A DNA stretch of 9,947 nt, from positions 1-9,947 of the forward strand of contig JARJMV020000172.1 in NCBI GenBank assembly GCA_029335935.2, in the 5' to 3' direction. Source of the stretch: a bacterium. Lineage in GTDB: Bacteria > Armatimonadota > Fimbriimonadia > Fimbriimonadales > GBS-DC. Of this stretch, positions 1 to 6,922 are shown one piece after another (the first letter of the stretch is position 1; each line of letters opens with the position of its first letter). Position numbers and translations under genes: made by a program. The notes under the pieces are model-generated. The model did no database searches, was not told the DNA's origin, and worked only from the letters and a program-made list of their open reading frames with translations.

Positions 1-995
1 GTCTCCAGCCCCACGATGCCAAACGGCGCTGCGCCGAACGGTTGCGCCTTCTCGAACGGCGCGTGGGGCGCGTGGTCAGTCGCGATGCAGTCGATGACGC
101 CTTCGAGAACGCCCTGCGTCAGCGCGGCGCGGTCGGTCTCCGTGCGCAGGGGCGGGTTCATCTTCGCGTCGGCGTCGAACGCTGCACACGCCTCGTCGGT
201 GAGCAGGAGGTGGTGCGGCGAGACCTCGGCGGTAATCGGTACGCCTTGCGCTTTGAAGAAACGCACCAGCGTCACGCCGATTGCGGTTGAGAGGTGCTGG
301 ATATGCAGGCGGCAGCTTGTCTGTTGGGCGAGTAGCGCGTTGCGGGCGATTTGCACCGTCTCCGCCGACGCAGGCGCGCCCTTCAGCCCCAAGCGTGCGC
401 TGACCGTGCCTGCGTGCATACTGCCACCGTCGCTGAGCGTCTTGTCTTCACAGTGGGTGACGACGGGCAATCCGTAGGCGGCGCATCCCGCCATCGCGCG
501 GCGCATCACTTCCGCCGATTGCACAGGGAACGCATCGTCGGAGCATGCAACTGCACCTGCGCGTTGGAGCGCGTGGTAATCGCAGGGCGCCTCGCCGCGC
601 ATGCCCTGCGTGAGTGCAGCGACCACATACACTTTACAGGGCGACTCGTGCGCGGCGCGGGTCAGTATCTCGCGTACGAGCGTCGGGCTGTCCAGCGGTG
701 GGTGCGTGTTCGGCATGCAGCAGACGCTGGTGAAACCGCCTGCGACAGCCGCTGCGCCGCCCGTCTGCAAGGTCTCCTTGTGGCTCTGTCCAGGCTCGCG
801 CAGATGCACATGGATATCGACTAAGCCCGGCGTAATCCAGCAATCGGTGCAGTCGAGGACGGTCTCGCCCCCGTCGGGGTTCAGCGAGGGGGCAATCGCT
901 GCGATACGCCCGTCGCTTATCCGCACATCGCCCTGCATATCCAACCCCTGTGCAGGGTCAAGGATGCGTCCGTGCTTGAGCAGATAGCGGTTCAT
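1..995 (-). CDS. pyrC: Dihydroorotase (class I amidohydrolase type), C-terminus cut by window edge
   Basis: Dihydroorotase reversibly cyclises N-carbamoyl-L-aspartate to dihydroorotate, the third step of de novo pyrimidine synthesis, in the cytoplasm. The frame is open from the ATG at 995 to base 1: 331 full codons of a family usually about 420-430 long, so roughly the last 100 residues lie outside. Visible landmarks match the two-metal amidohydrolase site: DIHVHLREPG with His62 and His64, Asp153 in CSDDAFPV, His181 in THCED, His234 in IQHLS, and the catalytic Asp307 in TDHAPH. The substrate-side MNPPLR segment is also present. One small oddity is SDDA where SDDG is usual. The start overlaps the folP stop as ATGA (992-995) and no Shine-Dalgarno precedes it, so translation is probably coupled to folP. 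The call is firm; allantoinase or hydantoinase is much less likely given the HVHLREPG and TDHAPH context. Confidence 0.96.
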   Translation of the reverse strand, partial: MNRYLLKHGRILDPAQGLDMQGDVRISDGRIAAIAPSLNPDGGETVLDCTDCWITPGLVDIHVHLREPGQSHKETLQTGGAAAVAGGFTSVCCMPNTHPPLDSPTLVREILTRAAHESPCKVYVVAALTQGMRGEAPCDYHALQRAGAVACSDDAFPVQSAEVMRRAMAGCAAYGLPVVTHCEDKTLSDGGSMHAGTVSARLGLKGAPASAETVQIARNALLAQQTSCRLHIQHLSTAIGVTLVRFFKAQGVPITAEVSPHHLLLTDEACAAFDADAKMNPPLRTETDRAALTQGVLEGVIDCIATDHAPHAPFEKAQPFGAAPFGIVGLE

Positions 996-1846
996 AGGGC
1001 GTTTCGACACAGCGCGTCGGCGACTCTCACGGCGCGGACGGCTGCTTTGACATCATGCACGCGCACGATATCCGCGCCCCACGCGACTGCGAGCGCGAGG
1101 GTGGCAAGCGTGCCCTCCAGCCGTTCGTCGGGGGGCAAACCGCCCAGAATGTGCCCGATGAACGACTTGCGTGAGGTTCCTATCAGGATTGGGTAGCCGA
1201 GCGCACGCAGCTGGGGCAGCCTGCGCAGCAGCTCGAGGTTGTGCTGCACGGTCTTGCCGAAGCCGATGCCCGGATCGAGCCAGATGTGAGACGGCGGCAC
1301 GCCAGCCTCTAGGGCGCGTTGGGCGTGGGCGGCGAGCGTATCGCGCACTTCCGCCACTACATCGTGATAGGTTGGGTTCTGCTGCATCGTTTGGGGCGCG
1401 CCTTGAATATGCATTAGCGCCACCTGCGCGCCCGATTGCGCAGCAACAGCCAGCATGCGCGGGTCGAAGGTCGCGCCGCTGATATCGTTGATGATGCACG
1501 CGCCTGCTTGCAGGGCGCGCTCGGCGACTCGGCTCTTGGTGGTGTCGACGGAGAGGACGGCGTTGGGGAAGCGTGCGGTGATTGCCTCGATTAGGGGCAC
1601 GACGCGGCGCATCTCCTCCGCTTCGGGTACAGGCGTTGCGCCCGGTCGAGTCGACTCGCCGCCGATGTCGAGGATGTCTGCGCCGTCGGCGAGCATCTGT
1701 TCAGCGCGTGCGAGGGCGGCGTCCAGCGCGGTGTAGCGTCCGCCGTCGTAGAAGCTGTCGGGCGTGGCGTTCAGCACGCCCATCACCAGCGTGCGCTGTC
1801 CAAGAGCTTGGGTCAGCGTGCGCAGTCGTTCAGCTATAGTCGACAT
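992..1846 (-). CDS. folP: Dihydropteroate synthase
   Basis: DHPS condenses 6-hydroxymethyl-dihydropterin pyrophosphate with p-aminobenzoate to give dihydropteroate in folate synthesis; it is the sulfonamide target. The 284-residue product is of normal length and forms a TIM barrel. Family motifs appear in order: GVLNATPDSFYDGG (Asn26), DILDIGGESTRPGA (around 57-70), VDTTKS (Asp101), IINDISG (Asn120), MHIQGAP (145-151, where MHMRGTP is common), DPGIGFGKT (Asp191), GTSRKSF (Lys227) and VRVHDV (Arg262, His264). All pterin-binding residues known for the family are there. I chose the ATG at 1846 because it directly precedes the conserved barrel start; the frame is open up to 1927, but the extra residues are unconserved and lie inside the TPR gene. 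The start sits 17 bases inside the upstream gene with no clear Shine-Dalgarno, and the TGA overlaps the pyrC ATG, so it is the middle cistron of a coupled operon. Confidence 0.97.
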   Translation of the reverse strand: MSTIAERLRTLTQALGQRTLVMGVLNATPDSFYDGGRYTALDAALARAEQMLADGADILDIGGESTRPGATPVPEAEEMRRVVPLIEAITARFPNAVLSVDTTKSRVAERALQAGACIINDISGATFDPRMLAVAAQSGAQVALMHIQGAPQTMQQNPTYHDVVAEVRDTLAAHAQRALEAGVPPSHIWLDPGIGFGKTVQHNLELLRRLPQLRALGYPILIGTSRKSFIGHILGGLPPDERLEGTLATLALAVAWGADIVRVHDVKAAVRAVRVADALCRNAL

Positions 1847-2585
1847 AGCGGCGCGGGGGCTTAGGCAGATTGCGAATGTTTTGGGGCATCCCTTCCAACA
1901 CGCGCTCGCCAACACGACTGAACACATAGCCGCGCTCGCGCGCCGCGCCCACAGGGTCGCGCAGGAACTTGATGCGAAACAGCGGGTCTTCCATCACTAA
2001 GTCTATCACCCGATCGATCTGCATCAGGTCCAACCGCTCGAGCTCGATGGTCGCCCAGATGATAATCTCGACGGGCGCGCCTGCTTGGAAGGCGAGGAAC
2101 TCATAGTCGCTGATGGCTTCGGCGTGACGACCGAGGTTGCCCAGCAGTCGTGCGCGTCGCATACGGTAGTGCGGCGATTTCGGGTGCAGCATCACCAGTT
2201 GGTTGGCGGCTTGCAGCGCGTTTTGGTAGTCCATCGCTTGCCAGTAGGCGTCGAGCAGGTGTTCGAGCGGGGTGGGATGGTTCGGCGTCTCGCGTAGCCA
2301 CTGGCGGCACTCTTCGACGGCTTCAGCAGTGCGTCCGCTCTCGAGGAGCAGTTCCACGAGCCGTTCGCGCGCGGGGACAGCTTGCGGTTGACGCGCCAGC
2401 GCCTCGCGCATGGCGTCGATTGCCTCGCGCCAGTTCTCTTGGATGCGGTAGAGTTCAGCCAAGCGCAAGTAATACTCCAGCGGGGCGTTGCCTGTTTGTA
2501 CCGCTCGCTTCAACACGCGCGCCGCTCGCTTGAGTTGCCCACGGCGCAGATACTCCTCGGCTTGTTGCAGGGTCGTGAGTTTCAT
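1830..2585 (-). CDS. TPR-repeat protein with leader-peptide-like C-terminal motif
   Basis: This 251-residue soluble protein has about five tetratricopeptide-like helix pairs (roughly 3-32, 35-68, 70-102, 105-137 and 138-170), with typical spaced Ala, Leu and Tyr/Trp positions such as YYLRLAELYRIQENWREAIDAM. TPR proteins are scaffolds for protein contacts; no enzyme motif is visible and the partner is unknown. Residues 200-219 read DPLFRIKFLRDPVGAARERG, which resembles the DPxFRxxLLxDPxxAxxExG pattern of nitrile-hydratase-like (NHLP) leader domains, here at a C-terminus. The tail is Pro/Arg-rich. The ATG at 2585 is preferred because GGAG (2592-2595) lies 6 bases before it; in-frame ATGs at 2597 and 2606 are alternatives. 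A GTG at 2654, right after the cyclase stop, is unlikely because that extension would cover the promoter-like TATAAT. It is first in a coupled set with folP and pyrC, which proves co-expression but not function. Confidence 0.88.
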   Translation of the reverse strand: MKLTTLQQAEEYLRRGQLKRAARVLKRAVQTGNAPLEYYLRLAELYRIQENWREAIDAMREALARQPQAVPARERLVELLLESGRTAEAVEECRQWLRETPNHPTPLEHLLDAYWQAMDYQNALQAANQLVMLHPKSPHYRMRRARLLGNLGRHAEAISDYEFLAFQAGAPVEIIIWATIELERLDLMQIDRVIDLVMEDPLFRIKFLRDPVGAARERGYVFSRVGERVLEGMPQNIRNLPKPPRRYVDYS

Positions 2586-2591
2586 CGCGCT

Positions 2592-2624
2592 CTCCATTGA
2601 CGCCATCGCTTGCTTATTATTATA
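2592..2624 (-). promoter_or_regulatory. Candidate internal promoter (-10 box) and ribosome binding site for the TPR-folP-pyrC genes
   Basis: On the minus strand, a perfect TATAAT (2624-2619) lies in a short AT-rich patch (2612-2630) within GC-rich DNA, just after the cyclase stop codon. It would start RNA near 2612, giving a leader of about 27 bases that contains GGAG (2595-2592), 6 bases before the ATG at 2585. No good -35 hexamer is found at 16-18 bases spacing; CTGACC is 21 bases away. Support is therefore the -10 box and position only. Confidence 0.45.
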
Positions 2625-2654
2625 ATCTATGCAAGCACGAGGCGGGGTCAGCAC

Positions 2655-4676
2655 TTATGCAGTATTTTCGAACGCAACGACCTGATTCCTGCCGTTGCGC
2701 TTGGCAATTTCGAGGGCTTCATCGGCTTTTTCCAGCACTTCTGCGGGGTTTTCCGTGCTGTTGGGGTAGGCGGCGACACCGATGCTGATGGATATTTTGA
2801 GTCGCGCCTGCCCCATCGTATCCAGGAACGGCGTTTTGCGCACGGTGTGGAGGACGCGCTTGCCAGCGGTAAGCGCGCCCTGCAGGTTGGTCGCGTGCAT
2901 CAGCACCACGAACTCGTCGCCGCCGTAGCGCGCGACGCACTCGGTATTGCGCAGCGCGTTTTGGAGCATCTCCGCGAACTGCACCAGTAGGTAGTCGCCC
3001 TCCAGATGACCGTGGGCGTCGTTCACCTGCTTGAAATTGTCTAAGTCGATGAGCATAATCGCCAGTGGGTGCTGATAGCGCAAACTTTGGTTGATCGCCT
3101 CGCGATACCGCTCTTGGAAGTGGCGATAGTTATACACCCCTGTGAGTCCGTCGGTGGTCGCCAGTCGTTCCAGGTCGCTGAGGAGTTGAGCGCGTTCCAG
3201 CACGGTGGTCAGCTGTACGGTGAGCGGTTGGATGAGTTCCAAATCGGCAGGGCTGAAGGGGGGCGTGTGGGAGCGTCCCAGCAGCAGCGCGCCTTCCGTG
3301 CGCACGCCGCCGCGCAGGGGCACAATCAGTAGGCTCTGGGCGGGCGCGAACGCCTGCGAGCTGTCGGGCGACACAATCTGCGCCTGCGTCCATGCGCTCC
3401 TCTCACCGAGATAGGCGCGTAGGTCGGGCAGGTCGCCTACCTGCGCAGCAATCTCCAGCTGCTGGTTGCGCTTGAGGATGAGTTGCGCGTGTTCGTGGGG
3501 CAGCACAGTGCGCAGGAGGTTCAACGCGCGTTGGGGCAGCGACTGTGCGGTGTCCGCCCGGAAGAGCAGGTTCTCCATATCATACAGGAACTGCGTCTCG
3601 GCGAGGCGGACGCTCATCAGGCGTATCTGTTCGGTGAGGGCGAGGAGAGCGGCGAGGTGGGGCAGTAGGTTGCGTAGGCGCGTGCGCGTCTCATCCGAGA
3701 AGCCTTCGGGCGCGTTGGTCGTGAGCGCGAGCGCGCCGAGCAGGCGTCCTTCGGTGAGCAAAGGCAGCACAAGGGCAGGGGCGCGTCGCTCGGGCGGCGT
3801 TTGGGCTTTGGTGAGGTCGGTAGCGGTTAGCGTCGCGCGGCGGAGTTGCTCAATGACTTGCGCAGGTTCGGGCGTGCGCTGGAACGGCTGGTGGGGCGTG
3901 CGAACGGCAGTGCCTGCCAGATGCGCCAGCGCGCCCAACGCGCTCACCGCTTGTATGTGGACGCCCGTCTCGTCCAGAAGATACAGCGCGGCGCCCGACG
4001 CGCCGAACCGCGCCCGCACGCGATCCAGCAAGGCGCGATGGATAGCGTCGGGGTCGCGCGCGCGTTGCAACGCCTGCCACATATCTGCCTCGTCCTGTAG
4101 CAGTTCCAGCTGCTCTTCGAGCCGTCGGTAGTGATGGGTGAGTTCGCGATAGCGCTCGCGGATGCGCCGTTCGGCGGCTTCGCTTTCAGCGAGGGCAATC
4201 TCCGCTTGCTGAATGAGAGGGGCATAGTCGCTCGGTTCGCGCACGCGCCCCATCCAGCCGAGCGCGACGCTCAGCGCCGCCAGTCCCACTGCCCAGCTCA
4301 GCGGCTGCGGATCGCTCACCAACAACTCGCCTGTCTGCCAGAACCAGCCGGCACCGATGGCGCTTACCAGAAAGGGCGCACTGAGCCACGCGCCACGCGC
4401 ACCCCACCGCCAAAGCGCGTGGAGCAGAGGGATTACAAACACCCAGTAGCGCCAGTCCGCGCCGCCCATCGCCCAAAACAGCGCGGTCGCCAGCGAATAG
4501 TCCGCGGTCAAGCTCACCAGGCAAGTGAACCAACCCGCACGCCGCCGTTCAAGCCAGCTCGCCCCCAACGCCGCACACGCGAGCGCGCCCCAGACCGCCC
4601 ACTCAGCGACTGCGCCGTGCCGATGCCATAACACGCCGCCCAGCGACGCCAGTCCTATCACGCGCAGGGCCCACAC
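2655..4676 (-). CDS. Membrane-anchored two-GAF diguanylate cyclase (GGDEF)
   Basis: The 673-residue protein should make cyclic di-GMP from two GTP at the membrane. Residues 1-143 hold about five or six hydrophobic segments with few charges. Residues 152-200 are a charged, Glu/Arg-rich coiled coil, followed by two GAF-like sensor domains (about 205-350 and 365-495) and a complete GGDEF domain (about 500-665). Active-site features are intact: DGLTGVYN (509-516), Asp544 in LIDLDNFK, Asn552 and Asp561 for guanine binding, and GGDEF at 585-589. The inhibitory I-site, normally RxxD five residues before GGDEF, reads RNTE (576-579), so feedback inhibition may differ. No EAL domain is present. The GTG start at 4676 follows AGGAG (4683-4687) by 6 bases. 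The signal sensed by the GAF or membrane part cannot be told from sequence. It precedes TPR-folP-pyrC on the same strand, with a 69-base gap that holds a candidate internal promoter. Confidence 0.95.
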   Translation of the reverse strand: MWALRVIGLASLGGVLWHRHGAVAEWAVWGALACAALGASWLERRRAGWFTCLVSLTADYSLATALFWAMGGADWRYWVFVIPLLHALWRWGARGAWLSAPFLVSAIGAGWFWQTGELLVSDPQPLSWAVGLAALSVALGWMGRVREPSDYAPLIQQAEIALAESEAAERRIRERYRELTHHYRRLEEQLELLQDEADMWQALQRARDPDAIHRALLDRVRARFGASGAALYLLDETGVHIQAVSALGALAHLAGTAVRTPHQPFQRTPEPAQVIEQLRRATLTATDLTKAQTPPERRAPALVLPLLTEGRLLGALALTTNAPEGFSDETRTRLRNLLPHLAALLALTEQIRLMSVRLAETQFLYDMENLLFRADTAQSLPQRALNLLRTVLPHEHAQLILKRNQQLEIAAQVGDLPDLRAYLGERSAWTQAQIVSPDSSQAFAPAQSLLIVPLRGGVRTEGALLLGRSHTPPFSPADLELIQPLTVQLTTVLERAQLLSDLERLATTDGLTGVYNYRHFQERYREAINQSLRYQHPLAIMLIDLDNFKQVNDAHGHLEGDYLLVQFAEMLQNALRNTECVARYGGDEFVVLMHATNLQGALTAGKRVLHTVRKTPFLDTMGQARLKISISIGVAAYPNSTENPAEVLEKADEALEIAKRNGRNQVVAFENTA

Positions 4677-4777
4677 GGGTAGCTCCTTATAATATAATTA
4701 TCGCAATTCTACCTTGTGTACCTGCTTGGGAACGCGAGGTATACTGATAGCGTATCGGCGTACGGAGGGAACTGGCG
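4677..4777. promoter_or_regulatory. Divergent promoter region between the cyclase gene and the zinc-ribbon operon
   Basis: This 101-base region is the only gap between two blocks that diverge. Its left end is unusually AT-rich (4687-4710). On the plus strand it holds two overlapping TATAAT hexamers (4688-4693, 4693-4698) and, nearer the gene, TATACT (4740-4745), which is the best -10 candidate for the zinc-ribbon gene; GGAGGG (4764-4769) is its ribosome binding site, 8 bases before the ATG. On the minus strand, GATAAT (4702-4697) and TATATT (4696-4691) could be -10 boxes for the cyclase, with AGGAG at 4687-4683. No convincing -35 is seen on either strand. A small dyad, GATA-GCG-TATC (4746-4756), sits just after the TATACT box and might be an operator. 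Confidence 0.5.
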
Positions 4778-5671
4778 ATGAAATGCACCTACTGCGGCGC
4801 GGTGTTGCCTGAGCAGTCGAACTTCTGCGGGAAATGTGGACGCGCGTTGAACCCAGCCTCGGCTCACTCGGCGTCTTCTGGGGGGCAGAACCGCTCGGCG
4901 GCGAAGTGGCTCGGCTTGGGCGTCGGACTACTGCTGCTGATGGCGCTGGCGTTTATGGTGGGAGCGCGGTCGGGGCTATTTACACAGGCGCAGGTGAAGA
5001 AGCCTGACGCACCCAGCCTGCTCGAGGCGCAACCGCCCAAAATCGAAGCCCCCAGCGTGCTGGAGGCGCAACCGCCGAAAATAGAAGCCCCCAGCGTCGC
5101 GGAAGCCGACGCGCCCAAACCACCCCCCAAACATGTCGTGGATTGGCTGGAGCACCTGCGCCGCACAGAAGAGAGACGCCAACGCTTGGAGCGCAATGTC
5201 GCGCCTGTGATGAGTATGTTGGTACAGGCGACCGTCGCACGCGCCGCCGCGATGGGGGGAATAGCGCAGGGCGACTTCGACAAAGCCGAAGCCGACTACG
5301 AACGCGAACGCGAGAAACTCCGCCAAGGCTACCAGCAACGCCAACGCGAATGGGCGGAACTCTTGCAATACTTTCAGAGCGTCCCTCCGCCCCCTGAGTG
5401 CCGCACCTTAGCAGACACCTACTATGTGGGTCTTAGCGAGTATGTCACCAGCATCACGCAGATTGAGAAGAGCCTAATAGAGAACGATATCGGCGCCCTC
5501 ACGGGCATGTTAGGCTCGGTGCAGAGCGACCTGGACGCGCGGTTCGCCCGCGCCGATGAGGAGCTCACGCGCGTATGTGAGCAGTACGGCATCCGCAAAT
5601 ATTTCTCCATCGGCGCACGGGGCACGGAACTCATCCGCAGTCTGGGCGGCGGACTGCCGCTGGGGTTTTAA
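4778..5671 (+). CDS. Zinc-ribbon single-pass membrane protein with repeated Pro-rich stalk and coiled coil
   Basis: I do not recognise a named family for the whole 297-residue protein. The N-terminus is a zinc-ribbon module with CxxC pairs at Cys3/Cys6 and Cys17/Cys20, of the kind found at the start of many bacterial membrane proteins. A Ser/Gly linker leads to one transmembrane helix (about 44-62). Arg39 and Lys43 on its N-side suggest that the ribbon is cytoplasmic and the rest extracytoplasmic. Residues 77-118 form a Pro/Glu/Lys-rich stalk with two exact copies of a 13-residue unit (LEAQPPKIEAPSV, 82-94 and 95-107). The remainder is helical and charged, with a likely coiled coil near 168-200 and a C-terminal region holding two more cysteines. 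No catalytic motif is visible. The start is supported by GGAGGG 8 bases upstream. It leads the operon; the methyltransferase begins one base after its stop. Confidence 0.85.
   Translation: MKCTYCGAVLPEQSNFCGKCGRALNPASAHSASSGGQNRSAAKWLGLGVGLLLLMALAFMVGARSGLFTQAQVKKPDAPSLLEAQPPKIEAPSVLEAQPPKIEAPSVAEADAPKPPPKHVVDWLEHLRRTEERRQRLERNVAPVMSMLVQATVARAAAMGGIAQGDFDKAEADYEREREKLRQGYQQRQREWAELLQYFQSVPPPPECRTLADTYYVGLSEYVTSITQIEKSLIENDIGALTGMLGSVQSDLDARFARADEELTRVCEQYGIRKYFSIGARGTELIRSLGGGLPLGF
5021..5098 (+). repeat. Two tandem 39-base coding repeats in the zinc-ribbon protein gene
   Basis: Units at 5021-5059 and 5060-5098 differ at 4 of 39 bases, and all four changes are silent, so both copies encode the same 13 residues (LEAQPPKIEAPSV). 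Degenerate partial units flank them (DAPSL before, AEADAPK after). The repeat encodes the extended stalk next to the membrane helix. Confidence 0.9.
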
Positions 5672-5672
5672 G

Positions 5673-6311
5673 ATGCAACTCTATCACCCCCATCTCCCGA
5701 ACTACCTCGAATCGCTGACGCCGCCGCGACCTGCGACTTTACAGGCGATGGAGGCGCACGCCCAAGCGACCAACTTCCCGATTGTGGGACCCGTAGTGGG
5801 GCAGTTCTTCTACCTGATAACGCGGCTTATGGGAGCGAGGCGCGTGTTCGAGCTCGGCAGTGGCTTCGGCTACTCCACCGCGTGGTTCGCGTTAGCCGTG
5901 CGCGAGAACGGCGGCGGCGAGGTGCATCATGTGGTGTGGGACGAAACGCTCTCCAAGCAAGCGCAAGAGTTCCTGCGTGAGCTGGAAGTACTGCCGATGG
6001 TGCGCTTCCATGTCGGCGAGGCGGTGCAGACGCTTCAGCAGGTCGGCGGCGAGTACGACCTCATCTTCTGCGATATCGACAAGGACGGCTATCCCGCCTC
6101 GTGGCAGGTGGTGAAACAGCATCTGCGCGTGGGGGGCGTTGCGCTGTACGACAACATGCTCTGGAGCGGACGCATCTGGGACGACTCGGACACCTCCGCT
6201 GCCACGCAGGGCGTGCGCGCACTCACCCGCATAATCGCAGAGGACCCAGACTGCACCTTCAGCTTACTACCCCTGCGTGATGGGGTGCTGATGGCGGTGA
6301 AACTGCGCTGA
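5673..6311 (+). CDS. Cation-dependent SAM O-methyltransferase (family 3, catechol OMT-like)
   Basis: The 212-residue product is the usual size for the bacterial family 3 O-methyltransferases, relatives of YrrM and of catechol and caffeoyl-CoA O-methyltransferases, which move a methyl group from S-adenosylmethionine to a hydroxyl of a small, often catechol-like, substrate using a divalent metal. The SAM loop is FELGSGFGYST (59-69), with an acidic residue after the second strand (Asp90). The metal set is Asp134 in FCDIDKDGYP, then Asp160 and Asn161 in YDNMLW. The N-terminal helix containing PPRP and IVGPVVGQF is also typical. Asp136/Lys137 stand where family members have DADK. I chose the ATG at 5673, one base after the zinc-ribbon stop, because conserved sequence starts there; an upstream in-frame ATG at 5556 would overlap that gene heavily. 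There is only a weak ribosome site, so restart after the upstream stop is likely. The substrate cannot be told. Confidence 0.92.
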   Translation: MQLYHPHLPNYLESLTPPRPATLQAMEAHAQATNFPIVGPVVGQFFYLITRLMGARRVFELGSGFGYSTAWFALAVRENGGGEVHHVVWDETLSKQAQEFLRELEVLPMVRFHVGEAVQTLQQVGGEYDLIFCDIDKDGYPASWQVVKQHLRVGGVALYDNMLWSGRIWDDSDTSAATQGVRALTRIIAEDPDCTFSLLPLRDGVLMAVKLR

Positions 6312-6337
6312 GAGGCGGTCAGAGGTACACTCTTGCC

Positions 6338-6922
6338 ATGCGCATCTATACACGAACAGGGGACACCGGCGAGACGGGGCTAATTGGCGGGGCGCGCGTG
6401 CCCAAAGACGACCCGCGCGTGGACGCCTACGGCACGGTGGATGAACTGAACGCGGTGCTGGGCGTGGCGCGCGGCTACTTGGAGAGCCTGCCCGACCTCG
6501 ACGCCCTGCTGGAGCAGTTTCAGAACGAGCTGTTCGACATCGGCGCGGAGCTCGCCTCGCCACCCGAACGCGCCGCGCAGTTCCAAAGCATCGAAGAACG
6601 CCACATCACCACCATCGAGGAGGCGATTGACCGCTTTGAAGAAGAGCTGGAGCCGCTCCGACAGTTCATTTTGCCAGGCGGAACGCCTGCCGCCGCCTAC
6701 CTGCACCTTGCGCGTACCGTATGCCGACGCGCTGAGCGACAAGTGGTGCATCTGAGCCGTATCAGCACGGTGAACGCCGCGATTATCAAGTATCTGAACC
6801 GCCTGAGCGACCTACTGTTCGTGATGGCGCGGGTGGCGAACCATCGCGCAGGCGTGGCGGATGTGAAGTGGGGCGAGCCCGGCTGGCGACGCAAGCGCCA
6901 CACGGAGGGTGAGAACAGATGA
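6338..6922 (+). CDS. pduO: Corrinoid (cob(I)alamin) adenosyltransferase, PduO type
   Basis: This enzyme moves the 5'-deoxyadenosyl group of ATP to cob(I)alamin, giving adenosylcobalamin, the cofactor of methylmalonyl-CoA mutase, class II ribonucleotide reductase and related enzymes. The 194-residue protein has the PduO/MMAB set: the ATP-binding TRTGDTGETGL (5-15), RVDAYGTVDELNA (27-39), FILPGG near the middle, the Arg-rich helix around LARTVCRRAERQVV, and YLNRLSDLLFVMARVAN. PduO proteins are helical-bundle trimers. A short basic tail (WRRKRH) ends it. It starts 26 bases after the methyltransferase; the nearest Shine-Dalgarno-like AGAGG (6321-6325) is rather far from the ATG. Its stop overlaps the ygfZ start as ATGA. 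No B12-dependent enzyme is visible in the window, so the client lies elsewhere. BtuR/CobA-type enzymes have a different fold and P-loop, which is absent here. Confidence 0.96.
   Translation: MRIYTRTGDTGETGLIGGARVPKDDPRVDAYGTVDELNAVLGVARGYLESLPDLDALLEQFQNELFDIGAELASPPERAAQFQSIEERHITTIEEAIDRFEEELEPLRQFILPGGTPAAAYLHLARTVCRRAERQVVHLSRISTVNAAIIKYLNRLSDLLFVMARVANHRAGVADVKWGEPGWRRKRHTEGENR

Noticed and set aside
16..987. Plus-strand open frames opposite pyrC (16-477, 351-824, 601-987)
   Set aside because: They are antisense to a dihydroorotase frame that keeps all metal ligands without a break; their translations are Cys/Arg-rich and unrelated to any family I know.
1847..1927. N-terminal extension of folP to 1927
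   Set aside because: The extra 27 residues are inside the TPR gene, are not DHPS-like, and the ATG at 1846 gives a normal 284-residue enzyme.
3466..4631. Long open frames on the plus strand opposite the cyclase gene (3466-4131 and 4131-4631)
   Set aside because: They encode Arg/Ser/Ala-rich low-complexity sequence with no domain, lie fully opposite a well-supported gene, and are expected by chance in GC-rich DNA.
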